NCBI RefSeq assembly: GCF_005869845.1
Contig: NZ_VAWF01000001.1
Coordinates: 1,736,001 to 1,800,000 of the forward strand
Origin: Fodinibius saliphilus
GTDB taxonomy: Bacteria; Bacteroidota; Rhodothermia; Balneolales; Balneolaceae
Direction: 5' to 3'
DNA length: 64,000 bases
Part shown: positions 18,920-28,626 of the stretch, in pieces
How the letters are laid out: every line of letters begins with the position of its first letter
Position numbering within the stretch: the stretch's first letter is position 1
Program-made: the position numbers and the translations under genes
Notes under the pieces: model-generated
The model's input: only the letters and a program-made list of their open reading frames with translations
Database searches by the model: none
Told to the model about the DNA's origin: nothing

Positions 18920-19456
18920 TTAGTTCTTAGCAGATATTGCTTTCATTTGTGCGAGCACTTCGTCGGTAATATCCAATTTCGTTTTTGAAGAAAAGTAAAC
19001 CAATTTCTCACCAGTACTTGTTGTCTCGTTAAGTACGAAATCGAGATCTTTTTCTTCAGCTACTGTATCAATAGCTTCATTCATTCGGTTATAAATTGGT
19101 TGTAAAAGTTCAGACCTTTTTTGCTGAATTTGCTGCTGAATCGCTTGCTGGAACTGCTGCATTGATGCCTGCATTTGTGAAAGTCTTTGTTCTGTTTCTT
19201 TGACTTCTTGTTCAGACAGTGCAGATTTGTTTTGCTGGTATTCAGCTACAGAATCCTGAAAGGCTGCTGTTTGCTGCTCAAGTTCCTGGCGTTTTTGTTG
19301 GATGAAAGAGTTTAATTCTTCTTGAACATCAGAGCGTTCCGGAACATTGCTAATTACTTCTTGGGTATTCATATACCCAATTTGGGGTTGGGCAAAAGCA
19401 GTAACACTGATAGCAAAAAGAAATACGAGTGTAGAACTGAATAACTTTTTAAACAT
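18920..19456 (-). CDS. OmpH/Skp-family periplasmic chaperone, copy 2 of 3
   Basis: 178 residues: a signal peptide ending after AFAQ (residue 22), then PQIGYMNTQEVISNVPERSD, a Gln-rich coiled coil (about 45-120) and a C-terminal strand region DLDFVLNETTSTGEKLVYFSS. The closest visible relative is copy 3, since both share the FQQ(A/S)IQQQ(I/V)QQK pattern, suggesting a recent duplication. The predicted role is chaperoning outer-membrane protein precursors. It starts 61 bases downstream of copy 1, a gap that could hold a separate promoter. Confidence 0.88.
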   Translation of the reverse strand: MFKKLFSSTLVFLFAISVTAFAQPQIGYMNTQEVISNVPERSDVQEELNSFIQQKRQELEQQTAAFQDSVAEYQQNKSALSEQEVKETEQRLSQMQASMQQFQQAIQQQIQQKRSELLQPIYNRMNEAIDTVAEEKDLDFVLNETTSTGEKLVYFSSKTKLDITDEVLAQMKAISAKN

Positions 19457-19517
19457 TGATCAAATTCTTGTTTTGGTTCTTCTTATTAAAGCGTTTTGAT
19501 TATAACAACAATTTTTG

Positions 19518-20069
19518 TCAATTGCTGGACTCATTTAACGTAACACCAAGCTCTTCTAGTACCTCCTTATTTAAATTCCATTCTTGAGCACTATAGATCA
19601 TATCTGATTTTTGTGCTTTATCAAATATGAAGTCGAAATTTTTGCGTTGAGCAACGCTATTAACAGCATTAAAAATCTTTCGCTGAATAGGCTCTAAAAG
19701 TTCTTTCTGTTTTCTAAAATATTCCCCTTCAGCTCCAAATTTTTGATCAAGAAACTGTTGGCGTTGCTTCATCTTCGCTTCAATTTCTTGCTTTTTCTCT
19801 TTGCGCAGCTTATCCGTATAGAGTATCTCTTTAGCCGCAAAATCCTCTTTCAATTGTTCAACTTCATTCTTCATCTTTTCCAGTCTGGCGTTCCATTCAG
19901 AACTTATTGATTCAAGTTGCTGCTGTATTCCTTCATACTCAGACATTTGAGATAAAATATAGTCAGTATCGATATAGCCAATTTTCTGTTGCTGGGCTGT
20001 TGCAGATTGCACAGCAAATAGTACAATCAAACAAAAGAATATAAGTTGATATGTTACTCTTTTCACCAT
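19518..20069 (-). CDS. OmpH/Skp-family periplasmic chaperone, copy 1 of 3
   Basis: 183 residues: a signal peptide ending near ATAQQ (residue 27), then KIGYIDTDYILSQMSEYEG, and a coiled coil rich in Lys and Glu rather than Gln (about 45-120). The C-terminal NFDFIFDKAQKSDMIYSAQE lacks the xNxTTSxG strand shared by copies 2 and 3. It is thus the most divergent of the three and the most like the Skp/OmpH gene normally found next to bamA. The start codon shares one base with the bamA stop (TAATG), so translation is coupled. Confidence 0.88.
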   Translation of the reverse strand: MVKRVTYQLIFFCLIVLFAVQSATAQQQKIGYIDTDYILSQMSEYEGIQQQLESISSEWNARLEKMKNEVEQLKEDFAAKEILYTDKLRKEKKQEIEAKMKQRQQFLDQKFGAEGEYFRKQKELLEPIQRKIFNAVNSVAQRKNFDFIFDKAQKSDMIYSAQEWNLNKEVLEELGVTLNESSN

Positions 20070-22561
20070 TAGAATGGAGCACCTATATTAAAGAGGAACT
20101 GCCACTGACCAGCCTCAACAGGATTACCCGGTACTTGGATACCGTCTAACCTGTATCCATAACTTAGATCAACTAATCCAAGTATGGGGAGGAAGATCCT
20201 GGTTCCAAAACCTGCTGCCCGTTTTAATTCAAACGGTTTGAACTCATCAAAATCCAAATGGGTATTCCCGGCGTCAAAAAAGGCATATGGATAAACTTGA
20301 GCCTGTTGTTCTGTAACTGCAGGGTATCTAAGCTCTAAAGAATATTTGCTATATAAGCGACCTCCCACTGCTTCACCATTTACGTACGGAGTAATAGAAC
20401 CGGACCGTCCGCCAGGGAAACCTCGCAAATCAATGTTATCGTCAAGGAAACTTTGGCGCTGCTGTAACTGTGTTCCTCCTAACTTGAACCGTTGGAAATC
20501 ACTTCGTTGTCCTTGCCCCAAGTAACCTAAATAACCATACTCAACAGTGTTTGTTAACACCAGTTTCCCTACCAATGTTGTGTGATTCTGATAACTTGAT
20601 TTCAACTTATAATACTGAGAAAAACCAGGTAATGGGGGCGCAAGTTCTCCTGATAAACGCAATTTAGACCCTTTTGTCGGAGATATTTTATTATCTGTAG
20701 AATTGCGTTCCAATATCTGCTTAATACTCATTATGCTGGATGTACCTTCTGCTAAAAATGAGGCATTTGCAACATCATAGAGCTGATATGACAACACTGT
20801 TTGATGCGTAAAATAATCATCCGGCCATTTCAAACGTCTTCCTAATGAGACACTGCTGGAAAACATCTCATTTTGCTGATTACTTCCGCGATACCGAATA
20901 CGATCATAGCTCATATTAACTCCCAGCGACAAAGGATGACCGGCAAGCCAAGGTTCTTGAAAACCAACGCTATAACTCTGATATCCCTGGCCAGTTACCT
21001 GCACACCCAACGACAGCTTCTGACCGTCGCCCGAAGGAATAGGATTCCATCCTTCACCATTTAGAGCCCGCTGCATCGAAAAGTTATTAAAATTCAGTTT
21101 TGCAGAAAGAATTAAACCAATCCCCTGCCCGCCAAAACCACCAGAAAACTCAAAATTATCAGTACTTTGAGATTCATCTAAGCTATATGAGATGTCTACA
21201 GTATTATTTTCTCTATCGGGAGACAAGTTCGGTTCAATAGACTGTTGGCGAAAATAACCAAGTTGACCTAACTCACGAATGGATCGTATAATATTTTGTC
21301 TACTATACTTGTCGCCAGGAACGGTACGGAGTGTCCGGCGTATTATATCATCATGAGTCTTCGTATTACCTGTAAATGAAACCTTTTCTACATAAGCAAT
21401 TTCATCTTCATAAATATTCATATGTAGATCAACAGAATCTTCGGCAACGACTTCAATATTCTCTTGAACCCGAAAAAACAGATACCCAATATCTTGATAA
21501 AGACTTGTAACATCCGGGCCTTTCTGATTAATCTCTAACCGTTTCTGAAACTTTTTCTGATTAAATACTTCTCCTTTTTCAAATCCTAAGGTTTGTGTTA
21601 ACTGCTCATCAGTATAAACGGTATTCCCTTCCCAACTAATATTACGAACTTTATACTGGGGCCCTTCTTCGACCTTGAGCTTTACTTTAATTCCCCTTGC
21701 CGGTGTCTTTAAAACAAACAGTCGTCGTTGGGTGTATGGAAATGTATAGACGGAATCAGAAATGACTCGGAAATCAAGAAAGCCGTGCTCTCCATAAAAC
21801 GCTCTTAAATTATCTTTTGCCGTCTTAAATTCATCTTCTTTGAACAGTTTTTTAGAAAAAAACTTCCACCATCTATCTTCTTTAATAGAACCTAATGCCT
21901 TTCGCAGCTTTCTGTCACTAAACTTTTCGTTCCCCTCAAAGGATATATCTTTGATTTCCAAACGCTCTCCGGCGTCAATATTAAATGCAACGGTAACTCT
22001 GTTTCTGACAGTATCCGTTCTTGTTTTTTTGACATCAACGCTGATATTCCAGTGCCCTTCCCCCTTGTAATACCTGCGAATTGTATTTTTTGCCTGTTCA
22101 AGAGAAGATTCTGTTACTGCATAGCCTTTCAAAAGCGTAATTTTTTCTCGCAGATCTTTTCTCTCAGATTTTTTTACCCCATAAATCTCATATTCAGCAA
22201 GGCGAGGTTGTTCTTGCACAATAATCTTCAGATAAATACCTCCAGGCTCCCTTTCCAACTCTACAATCTCAATATTAGAAAAAAGTCCGGTGCGGTAAAG
22301 ACTTGTAATGGCATTGCTAATGTCTTCACCAGGAACCGTAATTTGGGTACCCTTCTGTAGCCCACTAGTTCCAATCACAAACTCTTCTCGAGAGGTTGTA
22401 AGCCCTTCAACCTCAACGCCCAAGACCTCGAGCTGTTGAGGGGTGACATTCATGGGATTTTCAATATTAATAGACTTTGTAGAATCAGAAGTAGTATCCT
22501 GTGCTACGGCAGGTTCAACTAAAAAGCCTAAAACAAGTAGTGCAAAAAGTATTTTTTTCAC
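20069..22561 (-). CDS. bamA: Outer membrane protein assembly factor BamA
   Basis: The essential outer-membrane insertase for beta-barrel proteins. From GTG 22561 it has 830 residues: signal peptide (VKKILFALLVLGFLVEPAVA), five POTRA repeats over about residues 40-440, and a C-terminal 16-strand barrel. The lid-loop signature LRGFPGGRSG lies in the last 130 residues, and the protein ends in an aromatic beta signal (WQFLFNIGAPF). The GTG is chosen because it places the basic residues at the head of the signal peptide; an in-frame TTG seven codons upstream (22582) is the alternative. It lies downstream of uppS and is translationally coupled to the first skp-like gene. Confidence 0.95.
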   Translation of the reverse strand: MKKILFALLVLGFLVEPAVAQDTTSDSTKSINIENPMNVTPQQLEVLGVEVEGLTTSREEFVIGTSGLQKGTQITVPGEDISNAITSLYRTGLFSNIEIVELEREPGGIYLKIIVQEQPRLAEYEIYGVKKSERKDLREKITLLKGYAVTESSLEQAKNTIRRYYKGEGHWNISVDVKKTRTDTVRNRVTVAFNIDAGERLEIKDISFEGNEKFSDRKLRKALGSIKEDRWWKFFSKKLFKEDEFKTAKDNLRAFYGEHGFLDFRVISDSVYTFPYTQRRLFVLKTPARGIKVKLKVEEGPQYKVRNISWEGNTVYTDEQLTQTLGFEKGEVFNQKKFQKRLEINQKGPDVTSLYQDIGYLFFRVQENIEVVAEDSVDLHMNIYEDEIAYVEKVSFTGNTKTHDDIIRRTLRTVPGDKYSRQNIIRSIRELGQLGYFRQQSIEPNLSPDRENNTVDISYSLDESQSTDNFEFSGGFGGQGIGLILSAKLNFNNFSMQRALNGEGWNPIPSGDGQKLSLGVQVTGQGYQSYSVGFQEPWLAGHPLSLGVNMSYDRIRYRGSNQQNEMFSSSVSLGRRLKWPDDYFTHQTVLSYQLYDVANASFLAEGTSSIMSIKQILERNSTDNKISPTKGSKLRLSGELAPPLPGFSQYYKLKSSYQNHTTLVGKLVLTNTVEYGYLGYLGQGQRSDFQRFKLGGTQLQQRQSFLDDNIDLRGFPGGRSGSITPYVNGEAVGGRLYSKYSLELRYPAVTEQQAQVYPYAFFDAGNTHLDFDEFKPFELKRAAGFGTRIFLPILGLVDLSYGYRLDGIQVPGNPVEAGQWQFLFNIGAPF

Positions 22562-22612
22562 GTGAGTTAATTCTTGAAACAAAATGGAGCTTACGTTATT
22601 TGAATGAGAAGG

Positions 22613-23452
22613 TTAAGATGTCAGCTCTTGAACGTATCGATTCATGGATTTTTTTTGTGTATCATCAGAAAGTTTACCAAATCTACGATCACGTTCTTGA
22701 AAAGATTGGATAGCCTTATATAGTTCATCGCGACGAAAGTCCGGCCAGAACGTTTCCGTTATATATAATTCCGAATAAGCCAACTGCCAAAGTAAAAAGT
22801 TACTAATGCGATATTCACCACTGGTACGAATGATCAATTCCGGATCGGGAATATCAGCTGTTGATAAGTGGGCCCCTATCATCTCATCATCAATATCAGC
22901 AGGGTCTATATCACCATCTTTAACACGATGAGCCATCTTTTTTACTGCTTCTGTAATATCCCATCGTCCCGAATAGCTAAGTGCCAAACATAAATGAAGC
23001 CGATCATTATCTTTTGTTAAATCAATCGCTTCCTGCAATTCACGCTGACACTTTTTAGGAAAGCGACCAATCTGACCAATTGTTTCCAGTTTGATATTGT
23101 TTTCTTTCAGGTTTTCAGCTTCTTTGCGCAATGAACTGGCCAATAAGCGCATCAGCGCATTTACCTCAATTTTAGGACGTCCCCAATTTTCAGTCGAAAA
23201 TGCATACAATGTTAAATATTTGACGCCGATTTGTGCACACGCTTCGGTTATATCTCGGACAGAGTCGACACCAGCTTTATGACCATATGAACGAATATTT
23301 CCACGACTCTTAGCCCAGCGCCCATTACCATCCATAATAATAGCAATATGTTGAGGGACCTCCCCCTGTTCGCTAAGGGCAGCCTGCAACTCTTTGTCGC
23401 GACTATTCTGTTCGTTATTTGTCAGTGAAATTGGTTCCAATATAAAATACAA
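22613..23452 (-). CDS. uppS: Undecaprenyl diphosphate synthase (isoprenyl transferase)
   Basis: Condenses eight isopentenyl diphosphates onto farnesyl diphosphate to make the lipid carrier for peptidoglycan and surface polysaccharides. The cis-prenyltransferase motif HIAIIMDGNGRWAKSRG contains catalytic Asp41, followed by YLTLYAFSTENWGRP and the C-terminal DPELIIRTSGEYRISNFLLW. The 279 residues include about 35 more at the N terminus than usual. No ATG or GTG precedes the conserved core after the in-frame stop near 23485, so a TTG (23452, or 23440) must start it. It lies 51 bases upstream of the bamA GTG in the same envelope block. Confidence 0.92.
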   Translation of the reverse strand: MYFILEPISLTNNEQNSRDKELQAALSEQGEVPQHIAIIMDGNGRWAKSRGNIRSYGHKAGVDSVRDITEACAQIGVKYLTLYAFSTENWGRPKIEVNALMRLLASSLRKEAENLKENNIKLETIGQIGRFPKKCQRELQEAIDLTKDNDRLHLCLALSYSGRWDITEAVKKMAHRVKDGDIDPADIDDEMIGAHLSTADIPDPELIIRTSGEYRISNFLLWQLAYSELYITETFWPDFRRDELYKAIQSFQERDRRFGKLSDDTQKKSMNRYVQELTS

Positions 23453-23511
23453 CTGGTTTATTAAGCTATCAATATTAGAGTATTATACCCGTTATTTCAA
23501 GCTCTAAAGTA

Positions 23512-23988
23512 TTATAATTGATTGAGAGACTTACCAAGAGATATCATTTCCAATAGGGCTAACGCTGCTTCACTACCTTTGTTTCCCTTATCACCATGAA
23601 GCCCACATCGTTCTTGGGCTTGTTCCACAGTATCCGTTGTAAGAACGCCAAAGACCACCGGCTTATTACCCATCATATTTAAATCGGTCACACCCCGGTT
23701 TACCGCATCGCAAACATAGTCAAAATGCGGGGTATCGCCTTGTATAACAGCGCCCAAGGTAACCACACCGTCGACCTTTTCCAATAGTTTTCGCGTTGTA
23801 AATGGAATTTCATAAGCACCGGGACAGCGTGCAACGATAATATCGTTTTCATTAACCCCCTTACTGTTGAAAGCATGAAGTGCTCCTTGCAACAGCTCAT
23901 CAGTTATAAATGAATTCCATTTCGCTACAACAATACCTACTTTTACATCGGTATCGTCTGTATTCCCAACTAGTTCTTGGTAACTCAT
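23512..23988 (-). CDS. ribH: 6,7-dimethyl-8-ribityllumazine synthase
   Basis: The penultimate enzyme of riboflavin synthesis; it assembles large icosahedral or decameric shells. The 158-residue protein has the substrate strand VGIVVAKWNSFITDELLQGA, the loop RCPGAYEIP, the catalytic-His segment GAVIQGDTPHFDYVC and the phosphate site VFGVLTTDT. It overlaps the upstream PHP gene by four bases (ATGA). No other riboflavin genes and no FMN riboswitch are visible nearby. Confidence 0.95.
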   Translation of the reverse strand: MSYQELVGNTDDTDVKVGIVVAKWNSFITDELLQGALHAFNSKGVNENDIIVARCPGAYEIPFTTRKLLEKVDGVVTLGAVIQGDTPHFDYVCDAVNRGVTDLNMMGNKPVVFGVLTTDTVEQAQERCGLHGDKGNKGSEAALALLEMISLGKSLNQL

Positions 23989-24833
23989 AAACCTTGGACT
24001 GATATCTTTTTGCGCTGATCTGTCATTCGCTTAAGGCGATGCACATACTTAGCATTTATTGTGACTACTCCAAAAAACTTTTGATACTCCTTATCTCCGC
24101 CATGAAAATCGCTACCCCCGGTTTTTAGCAAGTTATGCTCATCAGCAAATGCCTCAACCCATTTTTGGGTCTTGTAACTGTGACTAGGATGGATATACTC
24201 AATTCCATCTACACCTGCCTCAACTAATTCTGCCAGCTCATCTTTATTGTACAAATTACCAGGATGTGCTACGATAACGGCCCCACCTGCTTTTTTGACC
24301 GTCTCAATCACTTCATGATGAGTATAATATTCGTTTTCAATAGTACCCAGTGATTCATCACTCAAATATCGAATGAATGCCTCTTTAAATGAGGCGACAT
24401 ATCCTTTATTAATCAGTACAGCGGCTATATGGGGGCGTCCAATATTTCCACCGTTAGCCTCAGCCTTTACTTCATCAATATCAATAAGGATACCCTCTTT
24501 GGATAACTCGTTTAAAATCCACTTTCCACGCTTTAAACGTGAATGATAGTGTCGGGCAACTAATCTTTTTATTTCTTGGTGGTCCGGATCAAAGCAATAG
24601 GCAAGTAAATGGCATTCACGCCCATTGAAGTCTGATGTAATTTCTGCGCCAGGTATCAGTTCTATATCAAGCTCTTGGGCCTTTTCTTTAGCTTTTTGAT
24701 AACCACGAATAGTATCATGGTCAGTAATAGAAATAATATCAAGCTTGTGGCGCTTGGCATTGCGAACCACATCTTCAGGTTGCATATGTCCGTCAGATGC
24801 TACTGTATGTATATGTAAGTCTGCTTTTGCCAC
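23985..24833 (-). CDS. PHP-domain phosphoesterase (TrpH/YciV-like)
   Basis: A 282-residue stand-alone PHP protein. Metal ligands are visible in ADLHIHTVASDG (His7, His9), ITDHDT (about 37-42), the EITSDFNGRECHLLAY region, GRPHIAAVLI and the C-terminal GGSDFHGG. Homologues of this type include the E. coli YciV/RNase AM 3',5'-nucleoside bisphosphatase and 5'-3' exoribonuclease, so nucleotide or RNA-end hydrolysis in the cytosol is likely. It starts at GTG, with its first base shared with the stop of the upstream protease (TAGTG), and overlaps ribH by four bases. The tight packing suggests cotranscription rather than shared function. Confidence 0.82.
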   Translation of the reverse strand: MAKADLHIHTVASDGHMQPEDVVRNAKRHKLDIISITDHDTIRGYQKAKEKAQELDIELIPGAEITSDFNGRECHLLAYCFDPDHQEIKRLVARHYHSRLKRGKWILNELSKEGILIDIDEVKAEANGGNIGRPHIAAVLINKGYVASFKEAFIRYLSDESLGTIENEYYTHHEVIETVKKAGGAVIVAHPGNLYNKDELAELVEAGVDGIEYIHPSHSYKTQKWVEAFADEHNLLKTGGSDFHGGDKEYQKFFGVVTINAKYVHRLKRMTDQRKKISVQGL

Positions 24834-26479
24834 TAATTAGAAACAGATAAGATTTTGTTATAATGACTCGAATCCAACAACACTTCTACCGCTTTATTTA
24901 CAACTCTATCATAGGGCAATGAAGCTAAATGCTGTCCCTTTTTACCTTTGTATCGAGCAACAAGTTCTTGATAAAGCAGTTTATTGATTGCATTACGCTG
25001 CTGAGTAAATGCCTCTTTTTTACGCAATTCAATTTGTTTCTGTAATGCAGCGACATGCTCATTTTTCATTTGAGTTTTGTTTAGCGAAGAATCAATCTTT
25101 GCTAAATGGTTTTCTGAAGGTGTTTCGTATTCAAAACCTTGCTGATCTACGAAACTCTTAAATTCCAAAAGCAATTCATCAGATCCCATCTGGTCTTTCA
25201 AAGAGTCATGATTCGCTGCATACTTATTGGCAAACTCAAAAAACATATTCTGCTGCATCAATGAAGTCTGTAACAATGTTGGGCTTTCTTCAGAAATCTG
25301 GATATCTGGTGCAATCCCATCCCCATCATATACAGTACGTCCATTCTTTGTTTTAAATTTTTTCCGAATAGAATCTGGCTTACTTACTGCACTATTATTT
25401 TCATCATGGGTATAGGTAACTGATTGAATACTTCTACCACTTGGAATATAATATCGAGAAGTTGTCAACTTTAAAGAAGTATTATACGATAACGGGCGTA
25501 CAACCTGTACCAACCCTTTTCCAAAGCTTTGCTCCCCCATAATAACGGCCCGATCCAGATCCTGCATAGCTCCAGCCACAATTTCAGAGGCACTCGCACT
25601 CCCTCCATTTTGCAGTACCACAACCGGCAAATTGGGAAGCAATGGAGTTTCCTTCGATTTAAAACTATTATTATGCTGGCTTAATCGTCCTCGTGTTTCG
25701 ACCACTGTTTTACCTTGTGGCACAAATTTATCTACCAACTGTACAGCCTGATCCAACAATCCTCCCGGATTATTTCTTAGGTCCAAAACTAAACCCTGAA
25801 GTTCTTTTTCAGCCTTTAATTGTTCAACAGCATCTTGCACTTCATTAGCTGCATTTTGAGAAAATCGATTTAGTAAGACATAGCCAACTCTTTTTTTTGC
25901 ACCTACAAAACCAAAATAAGATACACTTTTAATTTCAATGCGTTGGCGTGTCAGCTCAAACTTTAACGGGTGATCAATTCCATACCGATCAATAGTCATT
26001 GTAACCGCAGTTCCCGGCTCACCGGTTGTCAAGTTACGTACCTCCTCCGGACTTAAACTATTAACCGGAATACCATCAACAGCCGTAATTACGTCTCCTG
26101 TTCGTATTCCTTTATTATGAGCTGAATACCCTTCCATCGGAGCAATAACTACTATTTTATCTCCCCTGTAGCCCACATCCATTCCAACTCCACCATAACT
26201 ACCCCGGGTCATTATTTCCATATTTTGATTATCAGCTTCATCAATCAATATGGTATATGGATCCAAAGATTTAAGCATTGCATTGATGCCTTTGCGCATC
26301 AGCTTCTCAGGATCAACTTCATCCACATAGTGCAATGAAACCTCACGATAAACCTCGCTAAAAATGGTAAAGTTTTTTTTGATGAGGAAATAGATATCCG
26401 GATTACGTACGACTCCCACCAATACCAGTGAAGTAATCGCCAGCACACTTCCGGCTATAATTTTTTCCCATTTCCTCAT
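24833..26479 (-). CDS. C-terminal processing protease (S41 family, PDZ)
   Basis: A membrane-anchored periplasmic serine protease of the CtpA/Prc type, 548 residues. It has an N-terminal membrane anchor (about 8-25), a helical domain, a PDZ domain (about 95-180, with GVGMDVGYRGDKIVV and AHNKGIRTGDVITAVDG) and the S41 core with LDLRNNPGGLLDQAV. The catalytic pair is Ser296 (GGSASASEI) and Lys321 (SFGKGLVQ), with the family's 25-residue spacing. A C-terminal region of about 150 residues, rich in Lys and Gln, follows. Such proteases trim or degrade periplasmic substrates, including murein hydrolases. A lytic transglycosylase gene is directly upstream, 11 bases away. Confidence 0.92.
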   Translation of the reverse strand: MRKWEKIIAGSVLAITSLVLVGVVRNPDIYFLIKKNFTIFSEVYREVSLHYVDEVDPEKLMRKGINAMLKSLDPYTILIDEADNQNMEIMTRGSYGGVGMDVGYRGDKIVVIAPMEGYSAHNKGIRTGDVITAVDGIPVNSLSPEEVRNLTTGEPGTAVTMTIDRYGIDHPLKFELTRQRIEIKSVSYFGFVGAKKRVGYVLLNRFSQNAANEVQDAVEQLKAEKELQGLVLDLRNNPGGLLDQAVQLVDKFVPQGKTVVETRGRLSQHNNSFKSKETPLLPNLPVVVLQNGGSASASEIVAGAMQDLDRAVIMGEQSFGKGLVQVVRPLSYNTSLKLTTSRYYIPSGRSIQSVTYTHDENNSAVSKPDSIRKKFKTKNGRTVYDGDGIAPDIQISEESPTLLQTSLMQQNMFFEFANKYAANHDSLKDQMGSDELLLEFKSFVDQQGFEYETPSENHLAKIDSSLNKTQMKNEHVAALQKQIELRKKEAFTQQRNAINKLLYQELVARYKGKKGQHLASLPYDRVVNKAVEVLLDSSHYNKILSVSN

Positions 26480-26490
26480 AAATAACCGTT

Positions 26491-28500
26491 CTATTCAGGC
26501 TTTATATTCAACTTTTGTCCCACATAAATTCTGGAGTTATTCAAATTATTAAGACGTTTTATTTGGTTTACAGACACCCCAAAAGAATTTGCGATCTCAA
26601 TAAGAGTATCATTACTTCGAACGGTGTACTGTATCGTTTCTCCAGAATCAGATGCCGAAGCTAAGTAAGCTTCCGTTACGTCTTTACCCGATCGCTGTTC
26701 TCGTTCAATCTGCTGCTTTTTACTAAACGACATCGTATTTACCTGACTATAATACGCTTTTTTCGATTTCGGAACATATACTGTGATGTCTTCTCCAGCC
26801 CTGATAACATTTGAAGTACCATTCCATGAGCGAATTTGCCATGCCCTAACATCATACCACTCTGCAATATGTCCTACGGTATCGCCGCTTTTAACTTCGT
26901 AGCTAAGAGTAGCAGAATTAGCCGGCGCTTTTGATTTTGAACGTTGTTTACTTTTGGTAGAGGTTTTACCTCGTGGCTGATTGGTCGGTCGATTTACGGC
27001 AAGTTGTTCATTACTTCCTGGAGCAAGAGGAACAACAATTTTCTGACCAGGATAGATAGTACTGGATAAACGTTCATTACTCTCGTAAAGTGCTCTAACC
27101 GAAGTTCCATATTTTTGGGCAATATATCCCAACGTTTCTCCGCTATTTACGGTGTGCATAGCTACGTTTTGGCTACGCTTATTTTTAGGTATATCCTCAT
27201 AGTTGGATGCGAATCGTTGTTTAGTTCCTACCGGTAGTTTCAGAGGATAGTTATTTCCGGGAGGTGTTGCCCACCTCAATAATTCTGGATTATACTCCTT
27301 CAGCTTATCCGTACTGATTCCAGCGGCATCAGCTAACGCATCTAACGGCATTAGTGGAGCTACTTCGTAAACCTTGTAATTATACTCCTCATTCTTGTAC
27401 TCTTCTTTGAATCCAAACTCTGTAGGGTTCATATTGATCATAGTAGCTGCAATAAAACCCGGAATATATCCCTGTGTCTCTCGGGGAAGATAAGGGTAGG
27501 CGGCCCAATAGTCTTCTTTTCCTGCAGCACGAATTGCTCGCTTTAACCCCCGTGGACTAATATTATAATTAGCCATAGCCAAATGCCAATCGCCCCAAAT
27601 ATTATACAGGTCTTTCAGGTGCCGGGCTGCAGCACGGGTTGCTTTTTCTGGATCACGTCGTTCATCAATCCACCAGTTCACTTCTAAACCATACATAGAA
27701 CCGGTAGCACGGATAAATTGCCACATTCCCACTGCCGCTGCCCAACTTCTTGCACGTGGATTCAAACCGCTTTCTACCATAGCAAGGTGAATAAGTTCGG
27801 TAGGCAAGCCTTCTTCTTCAAAAACTTGACGCATCATTGGAAAATACTTCTCTTTCCGCTGCAACCACGATTCCATAACCTCCGGTCGTTTAAGGGTAAA
27901 ATACATCAGGTGACGATTTACCTGCCTATTTTGCACAAGGGGTACTTCTGTTTTAGGAGTAGTAATATTTTTGGGTAGCACATACTCTTCTTTTACCCAC
28001 TCATCATTATCCGAAAATAATTCTTCTTGAATCGCAAAAATCTCCCCCTCTTCCTCTTTAAAGGTATCTTTAATTCCATAAAATTCGCGGTATTCAGTCA
28101 TTACTGATCGGTACAGCTCACTAAAACGAGGATTCGACTGAACCTCGGGATAGGTATCCAGCAGTTCCTGCAAAGAGTTAAGAGCATCTTTAATATGCTT
28201 TTCTGCACTTAGGGGATCATCCTGAACTTGTGCCTCTACAGCATTTACATGTGTGCGATATATATCAGAAATGCGACGCATTACATCTTTTTCAAAGTTG
28301 TCCAGTTTCTGTTTTGCTGGCTCACCAGAGGCAGAAAACGCTTCATCTTCCGACACCATAGGGTTATCATAAGGCAACAGCTTTGCTGGAATTTCAACCT
28401 CTTTAATTTGAATAGTCGTAGTATCTTCTTGTTGTGCAATCCCCGAAGAAACACCGACAACAAAAAATAAAATTAAAAATAAATGTAGCTTCTTCTGCAT
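26491..28500 (-). CDS. mltD: Membrane-bound lytic murein transglycosylase D-like, three LysM
   Basis: Cleaves glycan strands of peptidoglycan with formation of 1,6-anhydro-MurNAc. It is 669 residues with a signal peptide ending near SGIAQ. An SLT catalytic domain (about 225-370) has catalytic Glu243 in LAMVESGLNPRA, followed by GMWQFIRATGSMYGL and NYNISPRG. Three LysM peptidoglycan-binding domains lie at about 445-490, 530-575 and 625-669, separated by basic Ser/Lys-rich linkers. No lipobox cysteine is present, unlike E. coli MltD, so the protein is probably periplasmic or held by LysM binding. It heads the colinear envelope block. Confidence 0.92.
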   Translation of the reverse strand: MQKKLHLFLILFFVVGVSSGIAQQEDTTTIQIKEVEIPAKLLPYDNPMVSEDEAFSASGEPAKQKLDNFEKDVMRRISDIYRTHVNAVEAQVQDDPLSAEKHIKDALNSLQELLDTYPEVQSNPRFSELYRSVMTEYREFYGIKDTFKEEEGEIFAIQEELFSDNDEWVKEEYVLPKNITTPKTEVPLVQNRQVNRHLMYFTLKRPEVMESWLQRKEKYFPMMRQVFEEEGLPTELIHLAMVESGLNPRARSWAAAVGMWQFIRATGSMYGLEVNWWIDERRDPEKATRAAARHLKDLYNIWGDWHLAMANYNISPRGLKRAIRAAGKEDYWAAYPYLPRETQGYIPGFIAATMINMNPTEFGFKEEYKNEEYNYKVYEVAPLMPLDALADAAGISTDKLKEYNPELLRWATPPGNNYPLKLPVGTKQRFASNYEDIPKNKRSQNVAMHTVNSGETLGYIAQKYGTSVRALYESNERLSSTIYPGQKIVVPLAPGSNEQLAVNRPTNQPRGKTSTKSKQRSKSKAPANSATLSYEVKSGDTVGHIAEWYDVRAWQIRSWNGTSNVIRAGEDITVYVPKSKKAYYSQVNTMSFSKKQQIEREQRSGKDVTEAYLASASDSGETIQYTVRSNDTLIEIANSFGVSVNQIKRLNNLNNSRIYVGQKLNIKPE

Positions 28501-28626
28501 AGAAATTTCAGTCTTAATAGATTAAGATGTACAATGCTTTATGATATATCGCTTTAGTGAAAGCTCCCCCAGACCTCACCGAAACAAATTAACGAATACA
28601 ACGCTATTTTAGCATAAAAAAATTTA

